DNA of 64,000 nt, taken from positions 27,984,769-28,048,768 of the forward strand of contig OY744525.1 of NCBI GenBank assembly GCA_963556195.1, written 5' to 3'. Origin of the DNA: Sepiola atlantica (taxonomy: Eukaryota; Mollusca; Cephalopoda; Sepiida; Sepiolidae). This document shows positions 47,024 to 59,960 of this stretch, in pieces (position 1 is the stretch's first letter; each line of letters starts with the position of its first letter). The position numbers and the translations under genes were made by a program. The notes under the pieces were generated by a model, which was given only the letters and a program-made list of their open reading frames with translations, was not told the origin of the DNA and searched no databases.

Positions 47024-47830
47024 AAAACACTTCTCCCTCTTTCGTTCTTTTGCACTGCCAAACACACGTCTCCCCTCTCTGGGGGCACAACAGACATTTT
47101 CCCGGGACTTTTGGCCCTGGGTTCGATAATATCAAGTCCACGTGTGTTGAAGCACTAGCCATTTTGGCAATGGCTACTGCTTCAACACGTGGACTTGATA
47201 TTACGGAAACACATACTTACATACACATATGGACGCGTCCTGACACCAGCTGGGAGGGGTGGCTAAAATATGTCAAGTTCCAGGGTCACATGAATGTATG
47301 TCTACTACAATTACTATATTTATTAAAAATGTTGATTCTTTGTTGGAATGCGATTTGAAATTAATCCTAATGTTTAATCCAACCATTTAATTTAGTGCAA
47401 ATTTCCTTGGAAAAAGAATTGTTGGAATTTACTTATTGATTTGTCAATTTTTTAATGTTCTTTTTATCTTCACAATTGTTAATAGAAAATTTATATAATA
47501 ATTTATAATCTGTTTACTACTAAACTTCTGGGGGTTGGTTGTTTTCTTTTACGGCATATCAACCCTTTTCGGGTTATTTAATGCCGAATCCGGTCATTTT
47601 GGCAAAAGTGTTTACGCTTCAAATTCTTTATATCTTCAAATGGTATTTAGTTTGCGTGTTTTGTTTTACGGCATATCAACCCCTTTCGGGCTATTTCATG
47701 TTTAATCCGGTCATTTTGGTAAAAGTTTTTCGGAGGGTAGAGGGAGGGAAAGGGGTTGAGGGAAATTGTTTTTTGTTTTTGGCTTTGCAGAATGATTGAT
47801 GTTTTATTTTTTTTTCGTGTGTACACATTG

Positions 47831-48240
47831 TGTCCGGTTATATCAGGTCATCATGACGTCAGAGAGTAGCAGATAATTTGAAAAATAATGCAAAGTGTCG
47901 GGAAGAAATTCACTCACACTACAACCTTTTAATAGACGCTAATATTCCTCCCCTTCCCTTCCGTTATCATGATAGGCATTACCTCCTCCTTTCATGGTAA
48001 ATTGGGGGGGGGGGGGCATTCGCCGGTGTGAGCGCCTCAGGGTAAATTTGGGGAGGGGGTATCGGTATTCGCCGGATGGGCGCCTCAGGCCAAATTTGGG
48101 GGAGGGGGAGTGTCGGTATTCGCCGGCGCTCACACCTTTTTGAGAGGGTGGAGATAGTGTAGTATCTGTTGCGAGGAGAGAGTGTCAGCATTCGCCGGTG
48201 TGAGCGCCTCAGGCCAAATTTTTTCTTGGGGGGGATATTA
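47831..48240 (+). mobile_element. Helitron internal unique segment, unit 3
   Basis: Shared with 54490-54858 of unit 5: TATCAGGTCATCATGACGTC, ATAATGCAAAGTG, CATTCGCCGGTGTGAGCGCC. Includes a TGACGTCA-type site and a few short CATTCGCCGG repeats. Confidence 0.85.
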
Positions 48241-48460
48241 AGCAAATCTATAATAAAGACCAATGTGCATTTATTTGTATCTCTAATAAAGGCCAATGTG
48301 CATTTATTTGTATCTCTAATAAAGGCCAATGTACATTTATTTGTATCTATAATAAAGACCAATGTGCATTTATTTGTATCTATAATAAAGACCAATGTGC
48401 ATTTATTTGCATCTATAATAAAGGCCAATGTGCATTTATTTGTATCTATAATAAAGAGAT
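48241..48460. repeat. 33-bp satellite, about 6.5 copies
   Basis: Unit ATCTATAATAAAGACCAATG, TGCATTTATTTGT. Being a multiple of three, it stays open on both strands. A longer array is in unit 5. Confidence 0.95.
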
Positions 48461-48900
48461 TAGGGGGTAGGGGAAAATTTTAGGGGTCAGGCCAATTTTT
48501 TTTTTTCCTCTTTTTGAACTTAAAATATTTCTCAGGGTTGTGAACTGAAAAAAAGTTCGGGGGGCGGGCTGCAGAGATTAGGGGGTCGGGGAAAATTTTA
48601 GGGGTCAGGCCAAATTTTTTAGGGGTCAGGACAAACTTTTTATAGGTCGGGCCAATTTTTTATTTTTTTTTATTTTTTTAACTAAAAATATTTCTGAGGG
48701 TTGGGAGAGAATAAAAAAAAGTTCGGGGGGGGGGTTCTGGAGAGATTGGGGGCTCGGAGATATGTTTAGAGGTCAGGACAAACTTTTTAGGGGTCGGGCC
48801 AAATTTTTTAATTTTTTGAACTAAAAATATTACTCAGGGTTGGGCGAGAGTAAAAAAAGTTGGGGGGCCTGGAGAGATTAGGGGGTCGTGGAAATTTTTA
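48461..48900. repeat. ~138-bp repeat (unit 3)
   Basis: About three units of the AGGGGTCAGGCC family. Confidence 0.9.
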
Positions 48901-50150
48901 GCGGCGATATAAACATATTTACCATTCGCACCGGGGCAGCGATAGGTACCTATTTAGCATTCGCATTAGGGAGACTATAGGTACGTATTTAGAATTCACA
49001 CCGGGGCGGCGATAGGTACGTATTTAGCATTCGCCCGGGGTTTGCGATAGGTATGTATTCCGCAATCGCACCGGGGTGGCGATATGTACATATTTAGTAT
49101 TCGCACTGGGGCAGTGATAGGTACATATGGTGTATGCACACCGGGGCGGCAATATGAACGTATTTAGCATTCACCCCTAGGGCGGAGATAGGTACTTATT
49201 TAGCATTCAGCGGTGGCGATAGGTTCTTATATAGCATGTGCACATGGGGGGCAATAAGTACGTATATATTCACACCGGGGCGGCGATAGGTATGTATTTA
49301 GCATTCGCACCAGGGTGGCAATATGTACGTATTTAGCTTCCGCACCAGGGCGGCGATAGGTACGTATTTAGAATTCACACCGGGGCGGCGATAGGTATGT
49401 ATTTAGCATTTGCACCGGGGCAGCGATATGTATGTATTTAGCTTCCACACCGGGGCGGCGATAGGTACGTATTCAGAATTCAGGGGTGGCGATAGCTACG
49501 TATATAGCATGTACACATGGGCAGCAATAAGTACGTACATAGCATGCGCTCTGCGGCGGCGATCAGTACATATATAGCACGCGCACTGGGGCGGCGATAG
49601 GTACGTATATAGCACGTGCACCGGAACGGCGAAAGGTATGTATTTCGCATTCGCACCGTGGTGGTGATAGGTACGTATTTAGCATTCGCACCGGGGCAGC
49701 TATAGATACGTATTTAGCATTCGCACCAGGGCGGCTATAGGTACGTATTTAGCATTCGCACCAAAGCTGCGATAGGTACGTATTTAGCATTCGCACCAAA
49801 GCGGCAATATGTACATATTAATTATTCGCACTAGGGCAGCGATAGGTACTTATGTAGCATGCACACTGGGGCGCAATAGGTATTAATTTAGTATTCGCAC
49901 TAGGGCAGCGATAAGTAATTATGTAGCATACACACCGGGGCGCAATAGGTATTTATTTAGTATTCACACCGGGGCAACGATAGGTACTATTTAGCAGTCG
50001 CACCGGGGCGGCGATAGGTACTTAAATAGTATCTGCACTGAGGCAGCCATAGGTACGTATATAGTATGTGCAGTGGGGCGGCGATAGGTACGTATATAGT
50101 ATGCGCACCGGGGTGATGATAGATACGTATATAGTATGAACACCGGGGCG
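48901..50150. repeat. 35-bp satellite (unit 3)
   Basis: About 36 units; some carry GCATTCAGCGGTGGCGATAG variants shared with unit 5, which suggests common descent of this block. Confidence 0.93.
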
Positions 50151-50447
50151 GAGATAAGTACCTATATAGAAGGCGCAGATAGAGGTGTTACTTTTTATAG
50201 AAATATTTCATACTATTGCCCTGGGCAACATAGGAGAAATAGTGGGGAAGAAACAGCTTTCGCAAAAGGCAAAATTAGAAAGTAGCGGTGAAATGGGGCG
50301 ACCAGGGAAGAGAAATGTAGAAAGATAAAGAGACGGCTATAGAGAAAGGGGGGGACATAGAAGTTTGAATATAAAGATGTTACACACACGATCTTTCTTC
50401 AAGTATATGTTTTTATGACCCCGAGCAACGCCGGGTAGCCCCGCTAG
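50151..50447 (+). mobile_element. Helitron conserved 3' tail, unit 3
   Basis: Tail with hairpin 50420-50435 and CTAG 50444-50447, immediately followed by the TC of unit 4. Confidence 0.9.
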
Positions 50448-51014
50448 TCTCTTCTATAAAGGGCAGTTTTTTGTATGTCTGTCTGTTTGTCTGTATGGCC
50501 AGCTTCTCCTCAAAAACTACGCGGCGACATATCAAAAAGTTGATATCTTCAGCACCGTACAACACCTGGGATCATAATATCTCAAAATGACAACAAAAAA
50601 CCATGTTGCTGGTGGTCAACGGGGCCAGTCTTCGGCAGCGGGTCTGGTTTTTTTAAACTTTTCTAATGTTATTCAGTAGTAATTTGGAAATCAGCCAATG
50701 TAATTATGTAATAATAATTTTGTTTTCAACCAACTTATTCTTGTGCACGTGACGTCACAGTAATAGGTATATGACGTCATCGTTATAGGTTTTGAAATTT
50801 TTTTTCTCTTCAAAACATTTTACTTTGACATATTTTTATACATAACATATAAAAGTGTATTCTTATGTAAAATTCACAGAGTAAGATGATGAGAGTATTC
50901 CCGAATCTATAAACCCACCTCTTAGGGGTCCATGGGGCATATTTAATCGGGGGGGGGGGGAGGCTTTTCAGTTATTTTTCATTATATTTTATAGTAATGA
51001 AACAAGAAAAAAAG

Positions 51015-51310
51015 GAGAATTTGACAAGTACACGTTTACAGTGACCCGTTGGGTCAGAACCACTCTATATATGTATAAAAAAAGAAAAAAAGAATAATTT
51101 AACAAGTACACGTTTACAGTGACCCGTTGAGTCATAACCACTCTATATATCTATAAAAAAAGAAAAAAAGAAGAATTTAACAAGTACACGTTTACAGTGA
51201 CCCGTTGGGTCATAATCACTCTATATATGTATAAAAAAAGAAAAAAAGAATTTAACCAGTACATGTTACCAGTGACCCGTTGGGTCATAACCACTCTATA
51301 TATGCATAAA
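51015..51310. repeat. 78-bp satellite (unit 4)
   Basis: Four units of ACACGTTTACAGTGACCCGT-type sequence, as in unit 1. Confidence 0.92.
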
Positions 51311-51940
51311 AAAGACCCAAGACCAGGGGTTCTTCTACAATATAGGACCCGGAGGCTGCTGCAGAATAGGAACCATGGGTGCTTCTACAGTATAGGACCC
51401 AGAACCGGGGGTGCTTCTATCATATAGAACACTAGGCTTCTACAGAATAGGGACAATGGTGCTTCTACAGTATAGGGACCAGAGGATCTTCTACAGTATA
51501 GGGACCAGAGGTGCTTCTACAGTATAGGACCCAGTACCGGGGGTGCTTCTATAATATTAGAACATAGAGGCTTCTGCAGAAAAAGGACCATGGGTGCTTC
51601 TCCAGTATAGGGACCAGGGGTGCTTCTACAGTATATGACCCAGCACCAGGGGTGCTTCTACATTTTAGGACCCGGAGGCTTCTGCAGAATAGGGACAATG
51701 GGTGGTTCTCCAGTATAGGGACCAGGGGTGCTTCTCCACTATAGAGACCTGGGGTGGTGCTTCTAAAGTATCACGGCCTGCCAGGAATGTTAGTGATTCT
51801 ATAGTATAATGGTCCCTTGAAATATTGGTGCTTCTGAAGTATAACGGTCTCACCCTAGGAATGTTGGTGCTTCTAAATTATAATGGTCCCTACAAATATT
51901 GGTGCTTCTAAAGTATAACGGTCCCCCCAGGAATGTTGTT
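51311..51940. repeat. 26-bp satellite (unit 4)
   Basis: About 22 units of GGTGCTTCTACAGTATAGGG-type sequence. The last units drift to GGTGCTTCTAAAGTATAACG. Confidence 0.9.
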
Positions 51941-51974
51941 TAAGGATAGCTAAGGAAGAGCGATAACTCACGTT

Positions 51975-53075
51975 TAAAAAAAAAAGTTGGGGGGGCTTGG
52001 AGTGATTAAGGGGTCGGGGAACATTTTAGGGGTCAGGCCGGACTTTTTAGGGGTCAGGGCAATTTTTTTTGTTTTTTTTTGTTTTGAACTACAAAATATA
52101 TCTCAGGGTTGGGGGAAAGTGAAAAATTAGGGGACTGGAGAGATTGAGGGGAAAATTTTAGGGTTCAGGCCGAACTTTTTAGTGGTCAGGCAAAATTTTT
52201 TTCTTTTTTGTTGTTTTGAACTCAAAATATTTCTCAGTGTTGAAGGGAGAGTGAAAAATTAGGGGGGTGGAAAGATTGAGGAGTCGGGGAAAATTTTAGG
52301 GGTAAGGCCGAACTTTTTAGGGGTCAGGCCAAATGGTTTTTTTTATTTGTTTTGAACTCAAAATATTTCTCAGGGTTGGGGTTGAGTGAAAAATTAAGGG
52401 GCTGGAGAGATTGATGGGTCGGAGAAAATTTTAGGGGTCAGGCCGAACTTTTTAGGAGTCAGGCCAAATCTTTTTCTTTTTTTTTTGTTTTGAAGTCAAA
52501 ATATTTCTCAGGGTTGGGGGAGAGTGAAAAATTAGGGGGCTGGATAGATTGAGGGGTCGGGGAAAATTTTAGGGGTCAGGCCGAACTTTTTAGGGGTCAG
52601 GCCAAATTTTTTTGTTTTTTTTGTGCTGAAGTCAAAATATTTCTCAGGGTGGGAGGAGAGTGAAACATTAGTTGGGAGGAGGGGCTAGAGAGATTGAGGG
52701 GTCGGGGAAAATTTTAGGGGTCAGGCCGAACTTCTTAGGGGTCAGGCCCAATTTTTTTTTTTTTTTTGAACTCAAAATATTTCTCAGGATTTGTGGAGAG
52801 TGAAAAACAAGTTAGGATGTGGTGTGCTGGAGAGATTGAGGGGTCCAGGAAAATTTTAGGAGTCAGGCCGAACTTTTTAGGGGTCAGGTGTGTTTTTAAA
52901 ATTTTTGTTTGTTTTTAACTCAAAATATTTCTCAGGGTTGGGGGAGAGTAAAACAAAATTGGAGGGTGCGGCTTGAGATATTAAGGGTCAAGGAAAATTG
53001 TAGGGGTCGGGCCAAACTTTTTAGTTGGTCGGGCGAAAGTTTTTTGTTTTTTAACTTAAAATATTTCGTAGGAAA
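51975..53075. repeat. ~138-bp repeat, about eight copies (unit 4)
   Basis: The last unit before the 35-bp satellite ends TTAACTTAAAATATTTCGTA, the same as in unit 2 (31555). Units 2 and 4 thus share a specific junction. Confidence 0.92.
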
Positions 53076-53692
53076 ATATATTGTATGCACACCGGGGCGG
53101 TGATAGATACGAATACAGTATGCGCACCGGGGCGGCGATAGGTATATATATAGTATGTGCACCAGGATGCCAATAGGTACATGTATAGTATTGCATAGAG
53201 GTGGCGATAGGTACTATATAGAATGTGCACAGGGATGGCAGTAAGTATGTATATAGAATGCGCACCAGGGCGGTTATAGGTATATATTTAGCATGTGCTC
53301 CAGGGCGGCTATCAGTACGTATATAGCACGCACACCAGGGTGACGATAGGTACGTAATTAGCATGCGCACCGGAACGGCGATAGGAACATATTTAGCATT
53401 CGCATCAGGCCGGCAATAGTGACGTATTTAGCATTTGCACCGGGGTGGCGATGGGTACGTATGTAGCATTCGCAATGGGGCGGCGATAGGTACGTATGCA
53501 GCATTCACACTGGGGTGGTGATAGGTACGTATGTAGCATATGCACTGGGGCAGCGATAGGTACTTATTTATTATGCATACCGGGGCGGAAGAGGTACTTA
53601 TATAGTATCTGCCTGGGGCGGCGATAGGTACGTATATTGTATGTGCACCAGGGTGGCGATAGATATGTATATAGTATGAACAGCGGGGCGGA
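53076..53692. repeat. 35-bp satellite (unit 4)
   Basis: About 17 units. Order and variants (GTAGTATTGCATAGAGGTGG, TATATAGAATGCGCACCAGG) follow those of unit 2 almost one for one. Confidence 0.92.
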
Positions 53693-53985
53693 GATAAGTA
53701 CCTATATAGAAGGCGCAGATAGATGTAGTACTTTTTATAGAAATATGTCATACTATTGCCCTGCGCAACGTAGGAGAAATGGTGAGGAAGAATCAGCTTT
53801 TGCAAAATGCAAAATTAGAAAGTAGCGGTGAAATGGGGCGACCAGAGAAGAGAAAGGTAGAAAGACGAAGAGACGGCTGCAGAGGCGAGGGAAGAAATAG
53901 AAGTTTGTATATAAAGATGTTACACAAGCGATTTTTCTTCAATTATGTCTTTATGACCTCGAGCAACGCCGGGTAGCCCCGCTAG
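53693..53985 (+). mobile_element. Helitron conserved 3' tail, unit 4
   Basis: Same tail, closest to unit 2 (both CTGCGCAACGTAGGAGAAAT). Ends CTAG, then CGT, then the TC of unit 5. Confidence 0.9.
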
Positions 53986-54860
53986 CGTTCTTCTCTTATA
54001 TAAAGGGCAGTTGTCTGTTTGTTTGTGTGTTTGTATGTCCAGTATCTCCTCAAAAACTACGCGACGACATGTCAAAAAGTTGACATCTACAAATCCCGGA
54101 TGTAAAATATCTAAAAATCGCGAAAAACGATTCACTCGCTGACAGTCAACCGGACCACTTTTCGACAAAAGGTAGCAGTTTTTTCGTATTTTACAAGACT
54201 TTTTCAACGTTAATATGTAGTAAATTCGAAATAATCTAATGTATTTATGTACTAATCCGATAAAAATGCAGAGTCACTGTAAACATCCCATAATCCCTTG
54301 CCGGATGTACCCGATCTTGCCCGACATTCAGTCCGGTTGTATCAAATCATCCAATAACTTCTGTCCGGATGCATCAATAACAACATATGAATCCTACGTT
54401 AAGAGTGTGTAGTGAAACAAGGGTTGCTCAATCACATCCGCACCTGTCCCATAATCCCTTGCCGGATGTACCCGGTCTTGCCCTAAATTGTGTCCGGTTG
54501 TATCAGGTCATCATGACGTCAGAGAGTGGCAGATAATTTGAAAAATAATGCAAAGTGCCGGGAAGAAATTCACTCACACTACAACCTTTTAATAGACGCT
54601 AATATTCCTCCCCCTCCCTTCCGTTATCATGATAGGCATTACCTCCTCCTTTCATGCAAAATTAGGGGGAGGGTGACGGCATTCGCCGGTGTGAGCGCCT
54701 CAGGCCAAATTTTGGGGAGGGGGAGTGTCGGCATTCGCCGGCGCTCACACCTTTTTGAGAGGGTGGAGATAGTGTAGTATCTGTTGCGAGGAGAGAGTGT
54801 CAGCATTCGCCGGTGTGAGCGCCTCAAACCAAATTTTTTCTTGGGGGGTGGATATTAAGC

Positions 54861-55525
54861 AAATCTATAATAAAGACTAATGTGCATTTATTTGTATCTA
54901 TAATAAAGGCCAATGTGCATTTATTTGTATCTATAATAAAGGCCAATGTGCATTTATTTGTATCTATAATAAAGACCAATGTGCATTTATTTGTATCTAT
55001 AATAAAGACCAATGTGGATTTATTTGTATCTATAATAAATGCCAATGTGCATTTACCTGTATCTATAATAAAGGCCAATGTGCATTTATCTGTATCTATA
55101 ATAAAGACCAATGTGCATTTATTTGTATCTATAATAAAGGCCAATGTGCATTTATTTGTATCTATAATAAAGACCAATGTGCATTTATTTGTATCTATAA
55201 TAAAGACCAATGTGCATTTATTTGTATCTATAATGAAGGCCAATTTGCATTTATTTGTATCTATAATAAAGACCAATGTGCATTTATTTGTATCTATAAT
55301 AAAGGCCAATGTGCATTTACCTGTATCTATGATAAAGGCCAATGTGCATTTATCTGTATCTATAATAAAGACCAATGTGCATTTATTTGTATCTATAATA
55401 AAGACCAATGTGCATTTATTTGTATCTATAATAAAGACCAATGTGCATTTATTTTTATCTATAATAAAGACCAATGTGCATTTATTTGTATCTATAATAA
55501 AGACCAATGTGCATTTATATTTCAT
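54861..55525. repeat. 33-bp satellite, about 20 copies
   Basis: Exact 33-bp period (for example 54863 to 54896). A TTACCTGTATC unit followed by a TTATCTGTATC unit occurs at about 55051 and 55315, 264 bp (8 units) apart, so an eight-unit higher-order repeat is visible. Open frames of 239 (minus) and 223 (plus) codons are due to the period being a multiple of three. Confidence 0.96.
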
Positions 55526-56660
55526 CGGGGGAGGGCTTTTCATTTATTTTTGATGATATTTTATAGTAATTTTAAATTGCTGAGTCATATTGTAATTTAA
55601 TTACGTAATACCTCAAGTTCATAAACCAATTAATGTTTTTTAATGCAATTTATTTTTTAGAGGATAGCTAAGGAAGTGCGTTAACTCACGTTTTAAAACA
55701 CAATTAAGGTGTTTAAAACAAGATTAGAGAATATATACATAACATATAAAAGTGTATTCTTATGTAAAATTCACAGAGTATTTCCGAATCTATTAACGCA
55801 GCGCTTAGGGGTCCATGGGGAATATTTCGTCAGGGACGAGGGGGGGGCTTTTCATTTATTTTTGATGATATTTAATAGTAATTTTAAATTGCTGAGTCAT
55901 ATTGTAATTTAATTACGTAATACCTCAAGTTCATAAACCAATTAATGTTTTTTAATGCAATTTATTTTTTAGGGGATAGCTAAGGAAGTGCGTTAACTCA
56001 CGTTTAAAAACACAATTAAGGTGTTTAAAACAAGGTTAGAGAATATATACATAACATATAAAAGTGTATTTTATGTAAAATTCACAGAGTAAGATGATGA
56101 GAGTATTCCCGAATCTATTAACCCAGCCCTTAGGGGTCCATGGGGAATATTTCATCGGGGGGTGGGGCTTTTTATTTATTTTTGATGATATTTTATAGTA
56201 ATTTGAAATTGCTGAGTCATATTGTAATTTAATTACGTAATACCTCAAGTTCATAAACCAATTAATGTTTTTTAATGCAATTTATTTTTTAGAGGATAGC
56301 TAAGGAAGTGCGTTAACTCACGTTTAAAAACACAATTAAGGTGTTTAAAACAAGGTTAGAGAATATATACATAACATATAAAAGTGTATTCTTATGTAAA
56401 ATTCACAGAGTAAGATGATGAGAGTATTCCCGAATCTATTAACCCAGCCCTTAGGGGTCCATAGGGAATATTTCATCGGGGGGGGGGGGACTTTTCAGTT
56501 ATTTTTCATTATATTTTATAGTAATTTGAAATTGCTGAGTCATATTGTAATTTAATTACGTAATATCTCAAGTTCATAAACCAATTAATGTTTTTTAATG
56601 AAATTTATTTTTTAGAGGATAGCTAAGGAAGTGCGTTAACTCACGTTTAAAAACACAATT
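55526..56660. repeat. ~322-bp tandem repeat, about 3.5 copies
   Basis: Spacing of the TAGGGGTCCAT word is 325 then 321 bp (55806, 56131, 56452). Contains AATTGCTGAGTCATATTGTA and TAAGGAAGTGCGTTAACTCA. The earliest copy lacks AAGATGATGAGAG. Confidence 0.93.
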
Positions 56661-57967
56661 AAATTTTAGGGGTCAGGACAAATTTTTTAGGGGTCAGGAC
56701 AATTTTTTTTTTTTTTTTTTAACTTAAAATATTTCTCAGGGTTGTGGGACACTGAAAAAAAAAGTTGGTGGGGGGGCTGGAGAGATTAGGGGTCGGGGAA
56801 AATTTAAGGGTCACGCCAAATTTTTTAGGGGCCCGGCCAAATTTTTTTTTTTCTTTTTTTGAACTTTAAATATTCCTCAGGGTTGTGGGAAAGTGAAAAA
56901 AAGTTGGAGGGGGGGGGGGGCTGGAGAGATTAGGGGGTCGGGGAAAATTTTAGGGGTCAGGCCAAATTTTTAGGGGTCAAGCCAATTTTTTTTTTTTTGA
57001 ACTTAAAATATTTCTCAGGTTTGTGGGACACTGAAAAAAAGTTGGTGGGGGGGGCTGGAGAGATTAGGGGGTCGGGGAAAATTTAAGGGTCAGGCTAAAT
57101 TTTTTAGGGGTCCGGCCAATTCTTTTTTTTTCTTTTTTTGAACTTAAAATATTCCTCAGGGTTGTGGGAGAGTAAAAAAAAGTTGGAGGGGTGGGGGTGG
57201 GGGCTGGAGAGATTTGGGTGTCGGGGAAAATTTTAGGGGTCAGGCCAAATTTTTAGGGGTCAATTTTTTTTTTTTTTTTTTGAACTTAAAATATTTCTCA
57301 GGGTTGTGGGAGAATCAAAAAAAGTTCGGGGGGGGGGGGGCTGGAAGGATTAGGTGGTCGTGGAAAATTTTACGGGTCAGGCCGAACTTTTTAGGTGTCA
57401 GGCCAAATTTTTTGTTTTTTTTTGTTTTTGAACTCAAAATATTTCTCATGTTTGGGAGAGTAAAAGAAATTGAGGGGGGCTAGAGAGATTGGGGGGGGGG
57501 GGGGGTGTCGGAGAAATTTTCAGGGGTCAGGACAAACTTTTAAGTGGTCGGGCCAAATTTTTTTATTTTTTTATTTTTTGTACTAAAAATATTCCTCAGG
57601 GTTGGGCGATAGTAAAAACAAGTGTTGGGGGTGGGGGCTGGAGAGATTGGGGGGGGGGGGGGGGTCGGGGAAATTTTTAGGGGTCAGGACAAACTTTTTA
57701 TAGGTCGGGCCAAATTTTTTTTGTTTTTTTATTTTTTTAACTAAAAATATTTCTCAGGGTTGGGAGAGAATTAAAAAAAAGTTCGGGGGGGGGGGGGGTT
57801 CTGGAGAGATTGGGGGCTCGGGGAAATGTTTAGAGGTCAGGACAAACTTTTTAGGGGTCGGACCAAATTTTTTTATCTTTTTATTTTTGGAACTAAAAAT
57901 ATTACTCAGGGTTGGGCGAGAGTAAAAAAAAGTTGGGGGGCCTGGAGAGATTGGGGGGTCGTGGAAA
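56661..57967. repeat. ~138-bp repeat, about nine copies (unit 5)
   Basis: Same family as in units 2, 3 and 4. The last unit runs into AAATATTTAGCGGCGATATA, the same junction as unit 3 (48895), so units 3 and 5 share this boundary. Confidence 0.92.
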
Positions 57968-58145
57968 TATTTAGCGGCGATATAAACGTATTTACCATTC
58001 GCACCGGGGCGGCGATATGTACCTATTTAGCATTCGCATCACGGCGGCAATAGGTACCTATTTAGCATTCAGCGGTGGCGATAGGAACGTATATAGCATG
58101 TGCACATGGGATGCCATAAGTACGAATATAGCATGCGCACCGGGA
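57968..58145. repeat. 35-bp satellite, short block
   Basis: About five units, cut by the ~110-bp repeats. Confidence 0.88.
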
Positions 58146-58445
58146 GTGTAAAAAAAAAATTGGGGGGGCAACATTTTTTTCTTTCTCTTTTATCTTTTTC
58201 ATTGAAAATATTTATATGTATGGGGCAGGATGAAAAAAAATTTTTTCGGGGCTATGTATGGGAGGAACATCAAATTTTTGGGGCCGGTCAAAAAATTTTC
58301 TTTTCTTTTTTATTTCTTTTAAATTAAAAATATTTCTAAGTATGTGGGAGGATGGAAAAAAATTTTTCGTGGGGGGAGGCAAAAAAATTTCTTTTTTTCT
58401 GTTTTTAACTAAAATTATTTATATTTATGATAGTGACAATACATG
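58146..58445. repeat. ~110-bp G/T-rich repeat (unit 5)
   Basis: Two to three units as in unit 1, ending ATTTATGATAGTGACAATAC and AACACTATTT, the same end as in unit 1 (26415-26452). Confidence 0.88.
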
Positions 58446-58479
58446 AATGAACACTATTTTGTTTTTCTAACACGACAGG

Positions 58480-59960
58480 GGTGCACTAATATGAGTTCTT
58501 ACGTATGCGAACTGGGCTGGAGATAGGTACATATATAGTATGTGCACCCTTGCAGAGATAGGTAAGTATGTAGTATGCACACCAGAGCCGCGATAGGTAC
58601 GAATATATTATGCGCACCGGGCCGGCGATAGGTTTATATATAGTATGTGCACTGGGGTGGCATAGGTACGTATATAGTAGTGGATAGAGGTGGCGATAGC
58701 TAAGTATTTAGCATTCGCCCTGGGGTTGCGATAGGTACGTATTCAGCATTCGCACCGGGGCGGCGATATGTACATATTTAGTATTCGCACTGGGGCAGTG
58801 ATAGGTACATATGGTGTATGCACACCGGGGCGGCAATATGTACATATTTAGCATTCACCCCTGGGCGGAGATAGGTACTTATTTAGCATTCAGCGGTGGC
58901 GATAGGTACGTATATAGCATGTGCACATCGGCGGCAATAAGTACGTATATAGTATGCGCACCGGGGCGGTGATAGGTATGTGTTTAGCATGTGCACTGGG
59001 GCAGCGATCGGTTCATATATAGCACGTGCACCGGGGCGGCGATAGGTACGTATATAGCACGCGCACCGGGGCGGCGAAAGGTACGTATTTAAAATTCACA
59101 CCGGGGCGGCGATAGGTACGTATTTAGCATTCACACCGGGTCGGCGATAGGTATGTATTTAGCATTCACACCGGGGCGGCGATAGGTATGTATTTAGCAT
59201 TCGCACCAGGGTGGCGATAGGTACGTATTTAGAATTCACACAGGAGCGGCGATAGGTACGTATTTAGAATTCACACCGGGGCGGCGATAGGTATGTATTT
59301 AGCATTCGCACCGGGGCAGCGATATGTACCTATTTAGCTTCCACACCGGGGCGGCGCATAGGTACGTATTCAGAATTCAGGGGTGGCGATAGCTACGTAT
59401 ATAGCATGTACACATGTACGTACATAGCATGCGCTCTGCGGCGGCGATCAGTATATATATAGCACTCGCACCGGGGCGGCGATAGGTACGTATATAGCAC
59501 GCGCACCGGGGCGGCGATAGGTACGTATATAGCACATGCACCGGAACGGCGAAAGGTATGTATTTCGCATTCGCACCGGGGCGGCTATAGGTACGTATTT
59601 AGCATTTGCACCTGGCCGGCGATAGGTACGTATTTAGCATTCGCACCAAAGCGGCGATAGGTACGTATTTAGCATTCGCACCAAAGCGGCAATATGTACA
59701 TATTAATTATTCGCACTAGGGCAGCGATGGGTACTTATGTAGCATGCACACCGGGGCGGCGATAGGTACTATTTAGCATTCGCACCGGGGCGGCGATAGG
59801 TACTTAAATAGTATCTGCACTGGGGCGGCGATAGGTACGTATATAGTATGTGCAGTGGGGCGGCGATAGGTACGTATATAGTATGTGCAGTGGGGCGGCG
59901 ATAGGTACGTATATAGTATGCGCACCGGGGTGATGATAGATACGTATATAGTATGAACAC
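58480..59960. repeat. 35-bp satellite (unit 5)
   Basis: About 42 units. The block 59.0-59.95 kb matches 49.37-50.15 kb of unit 3 unit by unit. Confidence 0.93.

Larger units (their letters stand above)
44926..47830. repeat. Segmental duplication, copy B
   Basis: Parallels 39918-42912 at an offset of about 4,990-5,000 bp. Differences: a 90-bp deletion removing the TATA-containing part (equivalent of 42027-42116), small indels and point changes. It ends in a 12-bp remnant of the GTGTACAC array that joins Helitron sequence. Confidence 0.9.
32431..50447 (+). mobile_element. Helitron unit 3 (18 kb, with large insert)
   Basis: Begins TCTTCTCCTATATAAAGGGC. After ~130 bp of 5' region comes the 85-bp satellite (to 39195), then ~8.6 kb of unrelated DNA (39.2-47.83 kb), then Helitron-type sequence shared with unit 5 (47.83-48.24 kb), 33-bp satellite, ~138-bp repeats, 35-bp satellite and the tail. 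The right insert edge joins GTGTGTACACAT to TGTGTCCGGTTATATCAGG. The latter continues as in unit 5 near 54490. Whether the insert arrived in the Helitron or was captured cannot be told. Confidence 0.75.
50448..53985 (+). mobile_element. Helitron unit 4
   Basis: Begins TCTCTTCTATAAAGGGCAGT. The 5' region closely matches unit 1 through GTAATGA (51000), including CACGTGACGTCACAGTAATA. Cargo: partial ~322-bp unit, 78-bp and 26-bp satellites, ~138-bp repeats, 35-bp satellite, tail. Hairpin 53958-53973 has T for C, still able to pair as G-U; CTAG 53982-53985. Confidence 0.88.

Noticed and set aside
54824..55553. 239- and 223-codon frames with an 11-residue period
   Set aside because: The 33-bp satellite is a multiple of three and free of stops on both strands; kept as a repeat with a note in the findings.
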